The notes: generated by a model from the sequence alone, not told the origin. 64,000 nt of DNA from Acinetobacter modestus (GCF_014636095.1 NZ_BMDV01000001.1:186001-250000); one strand, 5' to 3'; numbered from the stretch's first letter, positions 45,448 to 53,263 are shown. A program made the numbers and translations.

Positions 45448-45474
45448 TAAAAAAGCACCTTAGGGTGCTTTTTT
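45448..45474 (+). terminator. Intrinsic terminator after the glycine-zipper gene
   Basis: AAAAAAGCACC and GGTGCTTTTTT form an 11-bp stem around TTAG, 6 bases after the stop codon. Confidence 0.9.
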
Positions 45475-45577
45475 TATGTGAGAGAAAAACAGCTATAATT
45501 CCGAGCAAAATGCTAGGTTGAATCTGAGCGATTATATTTTTAAAATAATTCCTTATTTTTTATATGCCTTTTGCATC

Positions 45578-46942
45578 ATGATTACTGAATTACTCTCTCC
45601 TGCTGGTTCACTTAAAAATATGCGTTATGCTTTTGCTTATGGAGCAGATGCAGTTTATGCAGGACAACCACGTTACAGTCTCCGTGTTCGTAATAATGAA
45701 TTTGATCATGAAAATTTAAAAATCGGAATTGATGAAGCACATGCATTAGGCAAAAAATTCTATGTCGTTGCCAATATTCAGCCACATAACAGCAAACTTA
45801 AAAATTTTATTCGTGACATCGAGCCAATTATTGCGATGCAACCTGATGCATTAATTATGTCGGATCCTGGCTTAATTATGATGGTTCGCGAACATTTTCC
45901 TGACATGCCTATCCACCTTTCGGTACAAGCCAATGCGATTAATTGGGCAACTGTAAAATTCTGGAAAGACTATGGTTTAAGCCGAGTCATTCTTTCTCGT
46001 GAACTGGCATTAGAAGAAATTGAAGAAATACAGAAAAATGTACCAGAAATTGAACTTGAAGTTTTTGTACACGGCGCACTATGCATGGCATATTCAGGTC
46101 GATGCCTACTTTCTGGATATATGAATAAACGTGATGCTAATCAAGGTGCATGTACCAACGCTTGTCGTTGGGAATATAAAATTCACGAAGCACAAGAAGA
46201 TGCCAATGGTGACGTGATTCCTGTTCAGCAGATAGAACAATCAAAACAATGCTGTTCCAATAAAGTTCAAGATGACCTAGTTCAAAGTGTTTTAGTACAA
46301 CGTAATGATGAAGAAATGTTTGCGGCTGAAGAAGATGAACATGGTACTTATTTCATGAACTCGAAGGACTTACGTGCCATTCAACATGTTGATCGTTTGA
46401 CTCATATGGAAATTGCTTCACTTAAAATTGAAGGACGAACAAAATCCTATTTTTACTGTGCTCGAACAGCTCAAATTTATCGTAAAGCAATTGATGATGC
46501 GTTATCAGGTCAACCATTTGACTCAAGTCTAATGGATCAACTTGAAGGTCTGGCCAATCGTGGTTATACAGAAGGATTTTTACGTCGCCATGTGCATAGC
46601 GATTACCAAAATTATGAGGATGGTTCATCACATTTCGACTATCAACAGTTTTGTGGTGAGATAATTGAGCGCAATGGCGACTATGTTCAAGTCGAAGTTA
46701 AAAATCGGTTTTTAGTTGGTGATACACTTGAGCTCATGACTCCCAAAGGTAATCTTGTCTTCACTTTAACTGAAATGCATGATTTAAAAGGTCATCCAAT
46801 CGACAATGCAAAAGGTTCTGGACATATTGTGAAAATCCCACTTTCAGCAGATATCGATATTGCTTATGCCTTATTAATCCGTCATCTTCCACACGCCAAA
46901 ACACAGTTAAAAACTGATGCACTTGCATATTCGGCAGACTAA
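45578..46942 (+). CDS. trhP: tRNA hydroxylation protein TrhP (YegQ), peptidase U32 family
   Basis: Needed for prephenate-dependent 5-hydroxyuridine formation at tRNA position 34. The 454-residue U32-family protein starts at the ATG at 45578 (MITELLSPAGSLKNM); the longer frame from a TTG at 45518 adds an unrelated hydrophobic leader. U32 features: AYGADAVYAGQPRYSLR, ELEVFVHGALCMAYSGRCLLS and the cysteine cluster GACTNACRWEYK, then YFMNSKDL and SLKIEGRTKS. Cysteines in this family hold an iron-sulfur cluster. The next gene, 2 bases later, encodes a ferredoxin. Confidence 0.92.
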   Translation: MITELLSPAGSLKNMRYAFAYGADAVYAGQPRYSLRVRNNEFDHENLKIGIDEAHALGKKFYVVANIQPHNSKLKNFIRDIEPIIAMQPDALIMSDPGLIMMVREHFPDMPIHLSVQANAINWATVKFWKDYGLSRVILSRELALEEIEEIQKNVPEIELEVFVHGALCMAYSGRCLLSGYMNKRDANQGACTNACRWEYKIHEAQEDANGDVIPVQQIEQSKQCCSNKVQDDLVQSVLVQRNDEEMFAAEEDEHGTYFMNSKDLRAIQHVDRLTHMEIASLKIEGRTKSYFYCARTAQIYRKAIDDALSGQPFDSSLMDQLEGLANRGYTEGFLRRHVHSDYQNYEDGSSHFDYQQFCGEIIERNGDYVQVEVKNRFLVGDTLELMTPKGNLVFTLTEMHDLKGHPIDNAKGSGHIVKIPLSADIDIAYALLIRHLPHAKTQLKTDALAYSAD

Positions 46943-46944
46943 AT

Positions 46945-47199
46945 ATGGCGCTATTGATTACTACAGCATGTATCAACTGTGATATGTGCTTGCCAGAATG
47001 CCCGAATCAAGCGATTTATGAAGGTGCAAAAATCTACGAAATTGACTCACAACGTTGCACTGAATGTGTCGGTTTCTATGAAGCACCCACATGTATTGCA
47101 GTTTGTCCTATTGATTGTATTAAACCTGATCCTTTACACATAGAGAGCAAGGATCAACTGCAAATTAAATTTAATAGCTTAAATTTATTAGGTAATTAG
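46945..47199 (+). CDS. yfhL: YfhL-family 4Fe-4S ferredoxin
   Basis: An 84-residue ferredoxin with two cluster-binding patterns: CINCDMCLPECPN near residue 9 and CTECVGFYEAPTCIAVCPID near residue 37, the second with the YfhL-specific insertion between the CxxC and CxxxCP. It is only 2 bases from trhP, so the two are almost certainly co-transcribed, and supplying electrons or iron-sulfur support to TrhP is a fair inference. Confidence 0.93.
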   Translation: MALLITTACINCDMCLPECPNQAIYEGAKIYEIDSQRCTECVGFYEAPTCIAVCPIDCIKPDPLHIESKDQLQIKFNSLNLLGN

Positions 47200-47295
47200 A
47201 GGCTTACACAATATAAGTGAATAACTCAATCGCATATCAATCATCGATTATCATCTCTAAAAAGAAAGCAATATTTACGGACTTAGGCAAAACAC

Positions 47296-47310
47296 TGGCA
47301 TCAAACTTGC
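47296..47310 (+). promoter_or_regulatory. Sigma-54 type -24/-12 promoter for the transporter-oxygenase operon
   Basis: TGGCATCAAACTTGC matches the TGGCA-N6-TTGC consensus with exactly 10 bases between GG and GC, preceded by C and followed by T. Transcription would start near 47322, 38 bases before the permease ATG. No other -10/-35 pair is obvious. Requires RpoN and an activator such as NtrC from elsewhere. Confidence 0.75.
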
Positions 47311-47359
47311 TTTTTAGTATTACGTTTTTAACAATTAGTATTACTACAGGTGTTTGCCT

Positions 47360-48295
47360 ATGCACCATTCATCCGCGTCAAATAAGAACAAGCTTTTTTT
47401 AAGTTTAGGATCTTTTTTAATTCCTTTACTGATTTGGAGCTGTGTCAGTTATTTACCTTTTATTTGGCATCCTCAAGTTCAAATCACAAATTCAGGTGAT
47501 GCGTCCTATTTACAAGTGGGAACTCGCTTAGCAAAAGATGCTTATTATGCTGAAGCGCAAAATATCGTTGATCAAGGGAAAAGTCCTCCTACAGGCATCT
47601 TAGTCAATCCGATCTATTTACCTGCACCACATGAAGTCGCAAAAGCACTGTTTACTTCATTCATGACGCCACCACAGCAGGCCGACTCTCCGTGGTTACA
47701 TCAAAGCCTATGGCATAGTATTAAGATTGTATTTACGGCTTTCTTTATATCGTCTTTGCTGGGTGTACCGCTTGGAATTTTATGTGGTTTTTCAAAAACC
47801 ATCTCAAGTTTAACAGAGCCTTTTGTCGAGTTCTTCCGTTATTTACCCGCACCTGCCTTTGGTGCATTGGCCGTTGCTATATTAGGTATCAATGATGCAC
47901 CTAAAATTGCCATTATCGTAATTGGTACTTTGTTCCAACAAATCTTGATTATCGCAAATACAACGCGAATGGTAGACCGAGGTCTTATAGAAGCGGGTTA
48001 TACATTAGGTACCAATAAGATTAAAAGCTTATTCCATGTCGTTATCCCCGCAGCACTTCCTGATATTTATCGAGATCAGCGTGTTCTACTTGGGTGGGCT
48101 TGGACTTATTTAATTGTATCGGAATTAATTGGTGCAACCTCAGGAATTACATGGTTTATCACTCAACAAGCTCGCTATCAAAACTTTGATAATGTCTATG
48201 CAGCAATTCTTATCATTGGTGTTATTGGCATCGTTTGTGATTTGATTTTAATGAAACTCGGCGCACGTCTATTTAAGTGGAAAAAAGGAGTATGA
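47360..48295 (+). CDS. ABC transporter permease of the guanidine island
   Basis: A 311-residue inner-membrane permease of the SsuC/TauC-like class found beside ykkC-linked urea/guanidine carboxylases. There is one N-terminal helix, a long periplasmic stretch (residues 40-90), then five or six helices with the coupling segment (EAGYTLGTNKIKSLFHVVIPAALPDI, the EAA loop). The start is the ATG at 47360, rather than the in-frame TTG two codons earlier. It probably works with the ATPase directly downstream and with the binding lipoprotein at 51527-52558. The substrate is most likely guanidine or a guanidino compound, by context only. Confidence 0.88.
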   Translation: MHHSSASNKNKLFLSLGSFLIPLLIWSCVSYLPFIWHPQVQITNSGDASYLQVGTRLAKDAYYAEAQNIVDQGKSPPTGILVNPIYLPAPHEVAKALFTSFMTPPQQADSPWLHQSLWHSIKIVFTAFFISSLLGVPLGILCGFSKTISSLTEPFVEFFRYLPAPAFGALAVAILGINDAPKIAIIVIGTLFQQILIIANTTRMVDRGLIEAGYTLGTNKIKSLFHVVIPAALPDIYRDQRVLLGWAWTYLIVSELIGATSGITWFITQQARYQNFDNVYAAILIIGVIGIVCDLILMKLGARLFKWKKGV

Positions 48296-48297
48296 AT

Positions 48298-49170
48298 ATG
48301 GATGAAATTTTTGATTCAAAAAGTTACTTCGACACTATTTATGCTCGACCTATCATACTTGAAACCAAAAATTTAAGCCAAATTTTTCAGCATGGAAAAA
48401 CTGAACGTATGGTTTTAAATAACATTAATTTAAGTATTCACAAACGTGAGTTTATTTGTGTCATCGGTCCTTCAGGTTGTGGTAAATCAACTTTAAGTCG
48501 TGTCGTGGCAGGTTTGGATGATTTTCACAGTGGTGAAGTACTGGTTGAAGGACAAAAAATTCAAGGGCCAAGTTCCGAACGCGGTATGGTGTTTCAAGGT
48601 TATACCCTTTTCCCATGGAAAACCGTTAAAGAAAATGTGATGTTTGGCCCATTGATGAAAGGTGTGAGTCCGACTCGAGCTGAAGAAATGGCGCGTGAAT
48701 GGATTAATATTATTGGTTTAGAAAAATATGAAAATCAGTTTCCGCATGAGCTATCTGGGGGTATGAAGCAACGTGTGGCAATTGCCAGAGCTTTGGTCAA
48801 TGAACCGAAAATTTTATTAATGGATGAACCTTTCGGTGCTCTAGACCCTTATACCCGACAAAAAATGCAAAAGCATCTGATGGATTTATGGCAAAACATC
48901 GACATCACGATTATGTTTGTCACACACGATATGGATGAAGCCATTTTATTGGCAGATCGTATTGTGGCTTTAAAAGCAAATCCAGGTGAAATCAAAGAAA
49001 TTATTGAAGTGAATTTACCACGCCCACGATCATTAGATTTAATTCACTCCCCTGAATTTAAACAATTACGTCAGCAAGTAGATCAACTCGTCCATGCGCA
49101 GGAAGAAGACATTGACCCTGCTTTAGAGGATCTGCCTAAAATTCCGCTTATGACCAAAATCAGTACATAG
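48298..49170 (+). CDS. ABC transporter ATPase of the guanidine island
   Basis: A 290-residue ATPase of the NrtD/SsuB/TauB group. Walker A is GPSGCGKST near residue 59, the Q loop MVFQGYTLFPWKTV, signature LSGGMKQRVAIA, Walker B ILLMDEPFGALDP, switch VTHDMDEA. The ATG at 48298 is chosen because AAAGGAG ends 7 bases upstream; an ATG at 48292 is too close. Two bases separate it from the permease stop. The C-terminal 40 residues are acidic (EEDIDPALEDL). Confidence 0.9.
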   Translation: MDEIFDSKSYFDTIYARPIILETKNLSQIFQHGKTERMVLNNINLSIHKREFICVIGPSGCGKSTLSRVVAGLDDFHSGEVLVEGQKIQGPSSERGMVFQGYTLFPWKTVKENVMFGPLMKGVSPTRAEEMAREWINIIGLEKYENQFPHELSGGMKQRVAIARALVNEPKILLMDEPFGALDPYTRQKMQKHLMDLWQNIDITIMFVTHDMDEAILLADRIVALKANPGEIKEIIEVNLPRPRSLDLIHSPEFKQLRQQVDQLVHAQEEDIDPALEDLPKIPLMTKIST

Positions 49171-49242
49171 AAATAAAAATAGCAATTGGGACGACCCAAC
49201 TTGCTTCATTTATTGCTGGACGACCAGCCTATGGTGAACCTT

Positions 49243-50256
49243 ATGAGCCAATCTCATGATGCTTATGCGCTGCCACTGATTGATATTTCACTGCTTGCAA
49301 GTGATCGCTTACAAGATCGAATCAAAGTTGTCACAGCGCTTGATCAAGCCTGTAAAGATATTGGTTTCTTATATATTCGAGGAGATCAATTTCAACCTGA
49401 ATTATTCCACCAATTGAAACAGATCGCGCAAAGTTATTTTGCTCAAGATGAAGCGACCAAAATGCGCCACTATATTGGCCTTTCTGAAAATCATAGTGGC
49501 TATGTTCCTATCGGTGAAGAACAATTCAAGGTAAATGTTTACGATTTAAAAGAATCCTATGATGTGAATTATGATTATTCAGATACATCTTATAGAAGAC
49601 CATTATTAGGCCCTACCTTATGGCCTGACCATCCTCAATTTAAAGCTGTCGTTTTAAATTATTATCAGCATATTCGAGCAATAGGTCAGCAATTATTTAA
49701 GGCTTTCGCTTTAGCCTTAGAGCGAGATGAAGACTTTTTTGAACAACATACACAACATGCGCCAAGCCAATTAAGACTGATTCATTATCCCTACAATCCA
49801 GCAGCAGAAGATCAATTTGGAATAGGCGCACACACAGATTATGAATGCTTCACCCTGCTCTTCCCGACCGCTGAAGGACTGCAAGTTCTCAATAAACAAG
49901 GAGAATGGATTGATATACCATTGATAGAAAATACCATGGTGATGAATATCGGTGACATGATGGAGATTTTGTCGAATGGCCGTTATTTAGCAACAAAACA
50001 TCGGGTTAAACGAGTTCAACAAGAACGTTACTCTTTTCCTTTATTCTTCTCATGTGATTACGACTATATCATTCAGCCAGTCATAGAGAATGAAGCACCT
50101 CAGTACTCCGCCATGAAAGGTGGTGAACATTTGTTTAATCAAACTGCTCAAACATTCATGTATCTGAAAAAAAGAATCGAAACAGGTGAACTTGTTTTAG
50201 AAAATGCTCGTCCACTCTACTCCTTCGGTATCCAAGAAAAAGGAGAAACACAATGA
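49243..50256 (+). CDS. 2-oxoglutarate/Fe(II)-dependent oxygenase, isopenicillin-N-synthase type
   Basis: A 337-residue dioxygenase of the plant/bacterial 2-ODD fold. The N-terminal domain has LPLIDISLL, ACKDIGFLYI and HSGYVPIGEE; the jelly roll has the iron ligands His197 and Asp199 (GAHTDYECFTLL) and His253 (LATKHRV), and Arg262-x-Ser264 (ERYSFPLF) for 2-oxoglutarate. The ATG at 49243 follows GGTGA; a frame reaching 49186 via TTG is less likely. Its operon sits inside a guanidine-utilisation island. Related 2-ODD enzymes hydroxylate arginine or homoarginine and release guanidine, so a guanidine-releasing role is an attractive inference, but the substrate cannot be read from sequence. Confidence 0.88.
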   Translation: MSQSHDAYALPLIDISLLASDRLQDRIKVVTALDQACKDIGFLYIRGDQFQPELFHQLKQIAQSYFAQDEATKMRHYIGLSENHSGYVPIGEEQFKVNVYDLKESYDVNYDYSDTSYRRPLLGPTLWPDHPQFKAVVLNYYQHIRAIGQQLFKAFALALERDEDFFEQHTQHAPSQLRLIHYPYNPAAEDQFGIGAHTDYECFTLLFPTAEGLQVLNKQGEWIDIPLIENTMVMNIGDMMEILSNGRYLATKHRVKRVQQERYSFPLFFSCDYDYIIQPVIENEAPQYSAMKGGEHLFNQTAQTFMYLKKRIETGELVLENARPLYSFGIQEKGETQ

Positions 50257-51128
50257 ATCTAGAGCAACTTTTAGAACAATTACAACCCACTACTTTAAGC
50301 GATATAGAATTACCTCAATACTTAATGGGAAGTTTTAGACGAAAAAGTATTACTTTTTTCAATGGGATGACGGATGAAAAGACCATTGTTTATTGGTTTC
50401 AATCCAAGTCTTTTAGCATCGATTTAAGACTGGTTGATGGCAACAACACTTCTATCTATCAACGTCAAGGATGGATTGGCGACACCATATGGGAGGCGAA
50501 AACTGAACTTTTGTCATGGCATATCAAACACAATTATCAAAATCATATACAGTGGCCAGAGCCAGCAAAACTTTATCAGATTGGAAATAGCATTTTAGAA
50601 TTTTCGCCCTCGAATGCTTATGTCGAAGATTGGCGTCAACAAGCTAAAAAAGGTTTGTTTCTCGGACTCAGATTATTTCAAATGCAACATTTAGCAAGCC
50701 AAGAAATAATCACGATGGATGGTGGTTTAATTATTACAGATCAACATATTGCCTATGCGCAATCTCGTCTGCCACACCATCAACAACAGATCGGAAATGT
50801 AGCTTCGCTCTATGATTTGCAGAATAAAAACAGCTCCATTGAAAACTATGAAGTCTCAATTGCCTTAAATGATGCAACTATTCATTTCAGTACACAACCA
50901 GACAAAATTGATCAGCCCATTGAATTGGATGATTTTGAAATAATGGATAGCAATACCATTTCACAGCTCAAAGTGATTGATGGCGAGGAATATCGACTTT
51001 ATTTCACTATTGATGTCTATCAACCACATTTTGAATTTAGTCATTCAAGTTCAACTACTTCTGCGTCGGAACAATGGTTCGATCAGGAGAAGGATCATTT
51101 GTTAAAAAATTCAATTCATGTTCTCTAA
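50253..51128 (+). CDS. Unrecognised protein coupled to the oxygenase
   Basis: A 291-residue predicted soluble protein with no signal peptide or membrane helix. Its ATG overlaps the oxygenase stop (ATGA) and follows AAGGAG, so the two are translationally coupled. The sequence looks like a beta-rich, lipocalin- or DUF-type fold: SFRRKSITFFNGMTDEKTIVYWFQS, IDLRLVDGN, RQGWIGDTIWEAKT, then EDWRQQAKKGLFLGLRLFQM. Such Trp-rich short strands occur in small-molecule binding barrels, but I do not recognise the family. Working with the oxygenase on the same substrate is inferred from the overlap. Confidence 0.8.
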   Translation: MNLEQLLEQLQPTTLSDIELPQYLMGSFRRKSITFFNGMTDEKTIVYWFQSKSFSIDLRLVDGNNTSIYQRQGWIGDTIWEAKTELLSWHIKHNYQNHIQWPEPAKLYQIGNSILEFSPSNAYVEDWRQQAKKGLFLGLRLFQMQHLASQEIITMDGGLIITDQHIAYAQSRLPHHQQQIGNVASLYDLQNKNSSIENYEVSIALNDATIHFSTQPDKIDQPIELDDFEIMDSNTISQLKVIDGEEYRLYFTIDVYQPHFEFSHSSSTTSASEQWFDQEKDHLLKNSIHVL

Positions 51129-51145
51129 CTTTAAATAGGCGATCT

Positions 51146-51475
51146 ATGTCCTATCTCTTTTTGACGATTGCAATTATTGCTGAAGTAATTGCGACTTCAG
51201 CTTTGAAAGCTTCACAAGGTTTTAGCGTGTTGATGCCTTCTATAATTACGATATTAGGTTATGCAGTCGCATTATTTTTCTTATCACTTACACTTAAAAC
51301 CATACCTGTTGGTATTGCTTATGCGATTTGGTCAGGTGCAGGTATTGTGCTAATTTCAACAATTGGTTGGATTTTCTTTAAACAACATTTGGATTTAGCC
51401 GCAATCATTGGGCTTGGGTTGATGCTGGGTGGAATTATTGTAATCAACGTTTTCTCTAACAGTACCCATATTTAA
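51146..51475 (+). CDS. abeS: Small multidrug resistance pump, AbeS-like
   Basis: A 109-residue, four-helix proton antiporter of the SMR family. The catalytic Glu14 is in IAEVIATSALK, and the GIAYAIWSGAGIVLIS segment is that of the EmrE/AbeS (quaternary-ammonium) subtype, not the guanidinium exporter Gdx/SugE, which reads GTAYAVWTGIG. The wording is close to Acinetobacter AbeS. The ATG at 51146 is preceded by AATAGGCG. It sits 17 bases after the unknown gene and before the operon terminator, so it appears to be the last gene of the island's plus-strand operon. Confidence 0.92.
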   Translation: MSYLFLTIAIIAEVIATSALKASQGFSVLMPSIITILGYAVALFFLSLTLKTIPVGIAYAIWSGAGIVLISTIGWIFFKQHLDLAAIIGLGLMLGGIIVINVFSNSTHI

Positions 51476-51482
51476 GACCTTA

Positions 51483-51510
51483 AAAAACCGTTCATTTTTG
51501 AACGGTTTTT
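51483..51510. terminator. Bidirectional terminator between abeS and the binding-protein gene
   Basis: AAAAACCGTTCA and TGAACGGTTTTT form a 12-bp stem with loop TTTT, between two convergent genes. Confidence 0.92.
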
Positions 51511-51526
51511 GCATTTTCGAAATCTA

Positions 51527-52558
51527 TTATTTCAGTTCATTGAGCAGCGCAGGATAGATTAAACCATCAACATCCACTTCGCTTTTATAAATACCATTAC
51601 TGACGTTAAATTTATTGACATGATAAGTTGATCCATAAATTGAATCAAAACCATCTCCTTTTACAAATACCTTTTTATTGGCAGCAACATCTAATAAATG
51701 AGTACCATCAATAAATTGCTCATATTGTTTTGGATCAACACCAACGCGATTTGCTATGATTTTTACAGCATCATCATGTGTAGCAGGGTCTTGAATATAT
51801 TTTACGGTTTTATCCCACACTTGGATGAGTTTCGTCCATTCATCTTTATGCATAGACAAGTGACTGGTATTGACCGCTAAAGTGTCATAAATCAAACCAG
51901 GTTTATCTTTTGAGGTATAAATAATTTTTGAACCTGCGGCAGCTTTAAGTGCTTGATTGGCCACTGGCTGCCAAACTGCAATTGCTGCTATATCTTTACT
52001 CGCAAAAACTTGAGGTAACTCATTGGTCACTGAATTTACTAATTTCACATCAGTCGATGGAATTTTTGCATCATTTAATGCTGTCGCCAATAATAAATGA
52101 TCAACCAAACCCTTCTCAGTTGCGACCGATTTTCCTTTTAAATCATTGATGTTATGAATGCCCTCTTTAGCAATAATCACATCATTGCCCGCAGAATAAT
52201 CGGTGACCATAATGATCATGCCTTTGGTACCACCCGATGCATTGACAAGATTATCGCCATTGGTGACTAAAACTGCATCCAGTTGATTTGCAGCAAAAGC
52301 TGAAAGCGAAGCTGAGTAATCAAACCATTTAAACTCTACATTTAAACCTGCTTCTTTTAACCAACCTTTTTCAATCGCTACTTGCCATGCCACAAAACCC
52401 GGCCAATCACTATATCCAATCGTAATCGGTATGGCTGTATTTGAGCTTTTTGTTTCAGTTGCTTTATCTGCTGTAGGTACCTTGGCAGAGTTGTCACACC
52501 CCGCCATAGACATCGCTAAAAGAATTGAAACTGATAAAGAAGATATTGCACGCTTCAT
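51527..52558 (-). CDS. ABC transporter substrate-binding lipoprotein of the guanidine island
   Basis: A 343-residue periplasmic binding protein of the SsuA/TauA-like (NMT1) family anchored by a lipobox (MSMAGC, mature from Cys21). ITIGYSDWPGFVAWQVAIEKGW starts the first lobe, FAANQLDAVLVTNGDN and DLKGKSVATEKG follow, and IAVWQPV lies at the hinge. This type is repeatedly found with ykkC-linked urea/guanidine carboxylases. Its permease and ATPase partners are encoded on the opposite strand at 47360-49170. It is transcribed after the NikR-like gene, with a 97-base gap that contains a short dyad. Confidence 0.9.
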   Translation of the reverse strand: MKRAISSLSVSILLAMSMAGCDNSAKVPTADKATETKSSNTAIPITIGYSDWPGFVAWQVAIEKGWLKEAGLNVEFKWFDYSASLSAFAANQLDAVLVTNGDNLVNASGGTKGMIIMVTDYSAGNDVIIAKEGIHNINDLKGKSVATEKGLVDHLLLATALNDAKIPSTDVKLVNSVTNELPQVFASKDIAAIAVWQPVANQALKAAAGSKIIYTSKDKPGLIYDTLAVNTSHLSMHKDEWTKLIQVWDKTVKYIQDPATHDDAVKIIANRVGVDPKQYEQFIDGTHLLDVAANKKVFVKGDGFDSIYGSTYHVNKFNVSNGIYKSEVDVDGLIYPALLNELK

Positions 52559-52632
52559 TGTATAACCCCATATTTGACGTTCAGAAAAGTTTTAAATTTC
52601 TATTGATAAATCTGTGTAGCAATCAACTCATC

Positions 52633-52645
52633 TGGCTTCTAGCCA
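52633..52645. promoter_or_regulatory. Perfect short dyad upstream of the binding-protein gene
   Basis: TGGCT-TCT-AGCCA, a 5-3-5 palindrome, lies between the NikR-like gene and the substrate-binding protein gene, 75 bases before the latter's start. It could be an operator (for example of the NikR-like protein) or a small hairpin. Confidence 0.35.
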
Positions 52646-52655
52646 AATAGGTTTA

Positions 52656-53099
52656 CTATTCGTTTTGCTGTAAAGGTGGCATTACGGCATCCATGAGTTC
52701 TAAATGCCCTTTGATCACACCTTTGAGTGCTATGAACTGTTGGCTTATTTGTTTGAGGTCATTACTTTTTCCTTGTAAAAGCATGACTTCAAGAATCTTT
52801 TGCTGATCGAGTTGAATACTTAAAGAGCTGATCACTTGTTCTAAAAACTGATGTTGCAAATCACTTAACTGAACACGAATGTTGCTTGAGTTGCGTTGAT
52901 AGAGCAGCGTCAATGTGCCCACCATCACTGAATTTTCGGTGGTGTATTGATGAATGAGGTGCTTATTGATCATGTCAACAATCGCTTGAGAACGACTTTC
53001 ATAATGTTCTTCAACAATTTTTTGATCTAAAGCTTCGACCGTTTTTTCAGGGACTGTAATGCTAATACGAGTTAGCTTAGGTTTTACATTCATAATCAT
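52656..53099 (-). CDS. NikR-family regulator with most nickel ligands replaced
   Basis: A 147-residue protein with an N-terminal ribbon-helix-helix DNA-binding domain (LTRISITVPEKTVEALDQ, ESRSQAIVDMI) and a C-terminal ACT-like domain (ILEVMLLQGKSNDLKQIS, LKGVIKGHLELM) in the NikR order and spacing. When aligned by eye to E. coli NikR, the nickel ligands His87, His89 and Cys95 are replaced by Ser94, Gln96 and Ile102; only the His76 position is kept (His83). It therefore probably does not sense nickel in the known way. Inside a guanidine island, sensing of a guanidino compound or another local signal is a reasonable inference. An in-frame ATG two codons later is an alternative start. Confidence 0.85.
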   Translation of the reverse strand: MIMNVKPKLTRISITVPEKTVEALDQKIVEEHYESRSQAIVDMINKHLIHQYTTENSVMVGTLTLLYQRNSSNIRVQLSDLQHQFLEQVISSLSIQLDQQKILEVMLLQGKSNDLKQISQQFIALKGVIKGHLELMDAVMPPLQQNE

Positions 53100-53103
53100 T
53101 CTG

Positions 53104-53220
53104 CTATTTTTTAGGAATTTGATTTTGCTTTACATACAAACCTGCTCTCACAGAAAGCAACTCAATCAACACTTTTGTCGCAATGTGAAAATACTGAACT
53201 AGAATTTTTTTGATTTTCAT
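53104..53220 (-). CDS. 38-residue small protein upstream of the NikR-like gene
   Basis: ATG at 53220 to TAG at 53104, encoding 38 residues beginning MKIKKILVQYFHIATKVL and ending QNQIPKK. GGAGCAGTC precedes the ATG with ideal spacing (GGAG plus 5), and the stop is only 4 bases before the NikR-like start, so the two would be translationally coupled. The small protein is basic with a hydrophobic, amphipathic middle that could sit on the membrane. It lies about 32 bases downstream of a predicted sigma-54 transcription start. No homologue is recognised; a coupling peptide with no function of its own is the alternative. Confidence 0.6.
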   Translation of the reverse strand: MKIKKILVQYFHIATKVLIELLSVRAGLYVKQNQIPKK

Positions 53221-53263
53221 GACTGCTCCAGTAATACGAAATTAAAGATTTGTAATATTAAAT

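Noticed and set aside
45005-45508. Minus-strand 167-codon His/Gln-rich ORF
   Set aside because: Shadow of the glycine-zipper gene; GGT/GGC-type codons read backwards give strings of His and Gln.
47217-47402. 61-codon plus-strand ORF before the ABC permease
   Set aside because: Starts at GTG without a ribosome site, overlaps the permease start and contains the sigma-54 promoter. Chance ORF.
51146-51475. Gdx/SugE guanidinium exporter
   Set aside because: Tempting by context, but the central motif GIAYAIWSG and overall wording are of the EmrE/AbeS subtype.
52656-53099. Nickel-responsive NikR
   Set aside because: Three of the four nickel-ligand positions are not metal-binding residues, and no nickel transport gene is nearby.
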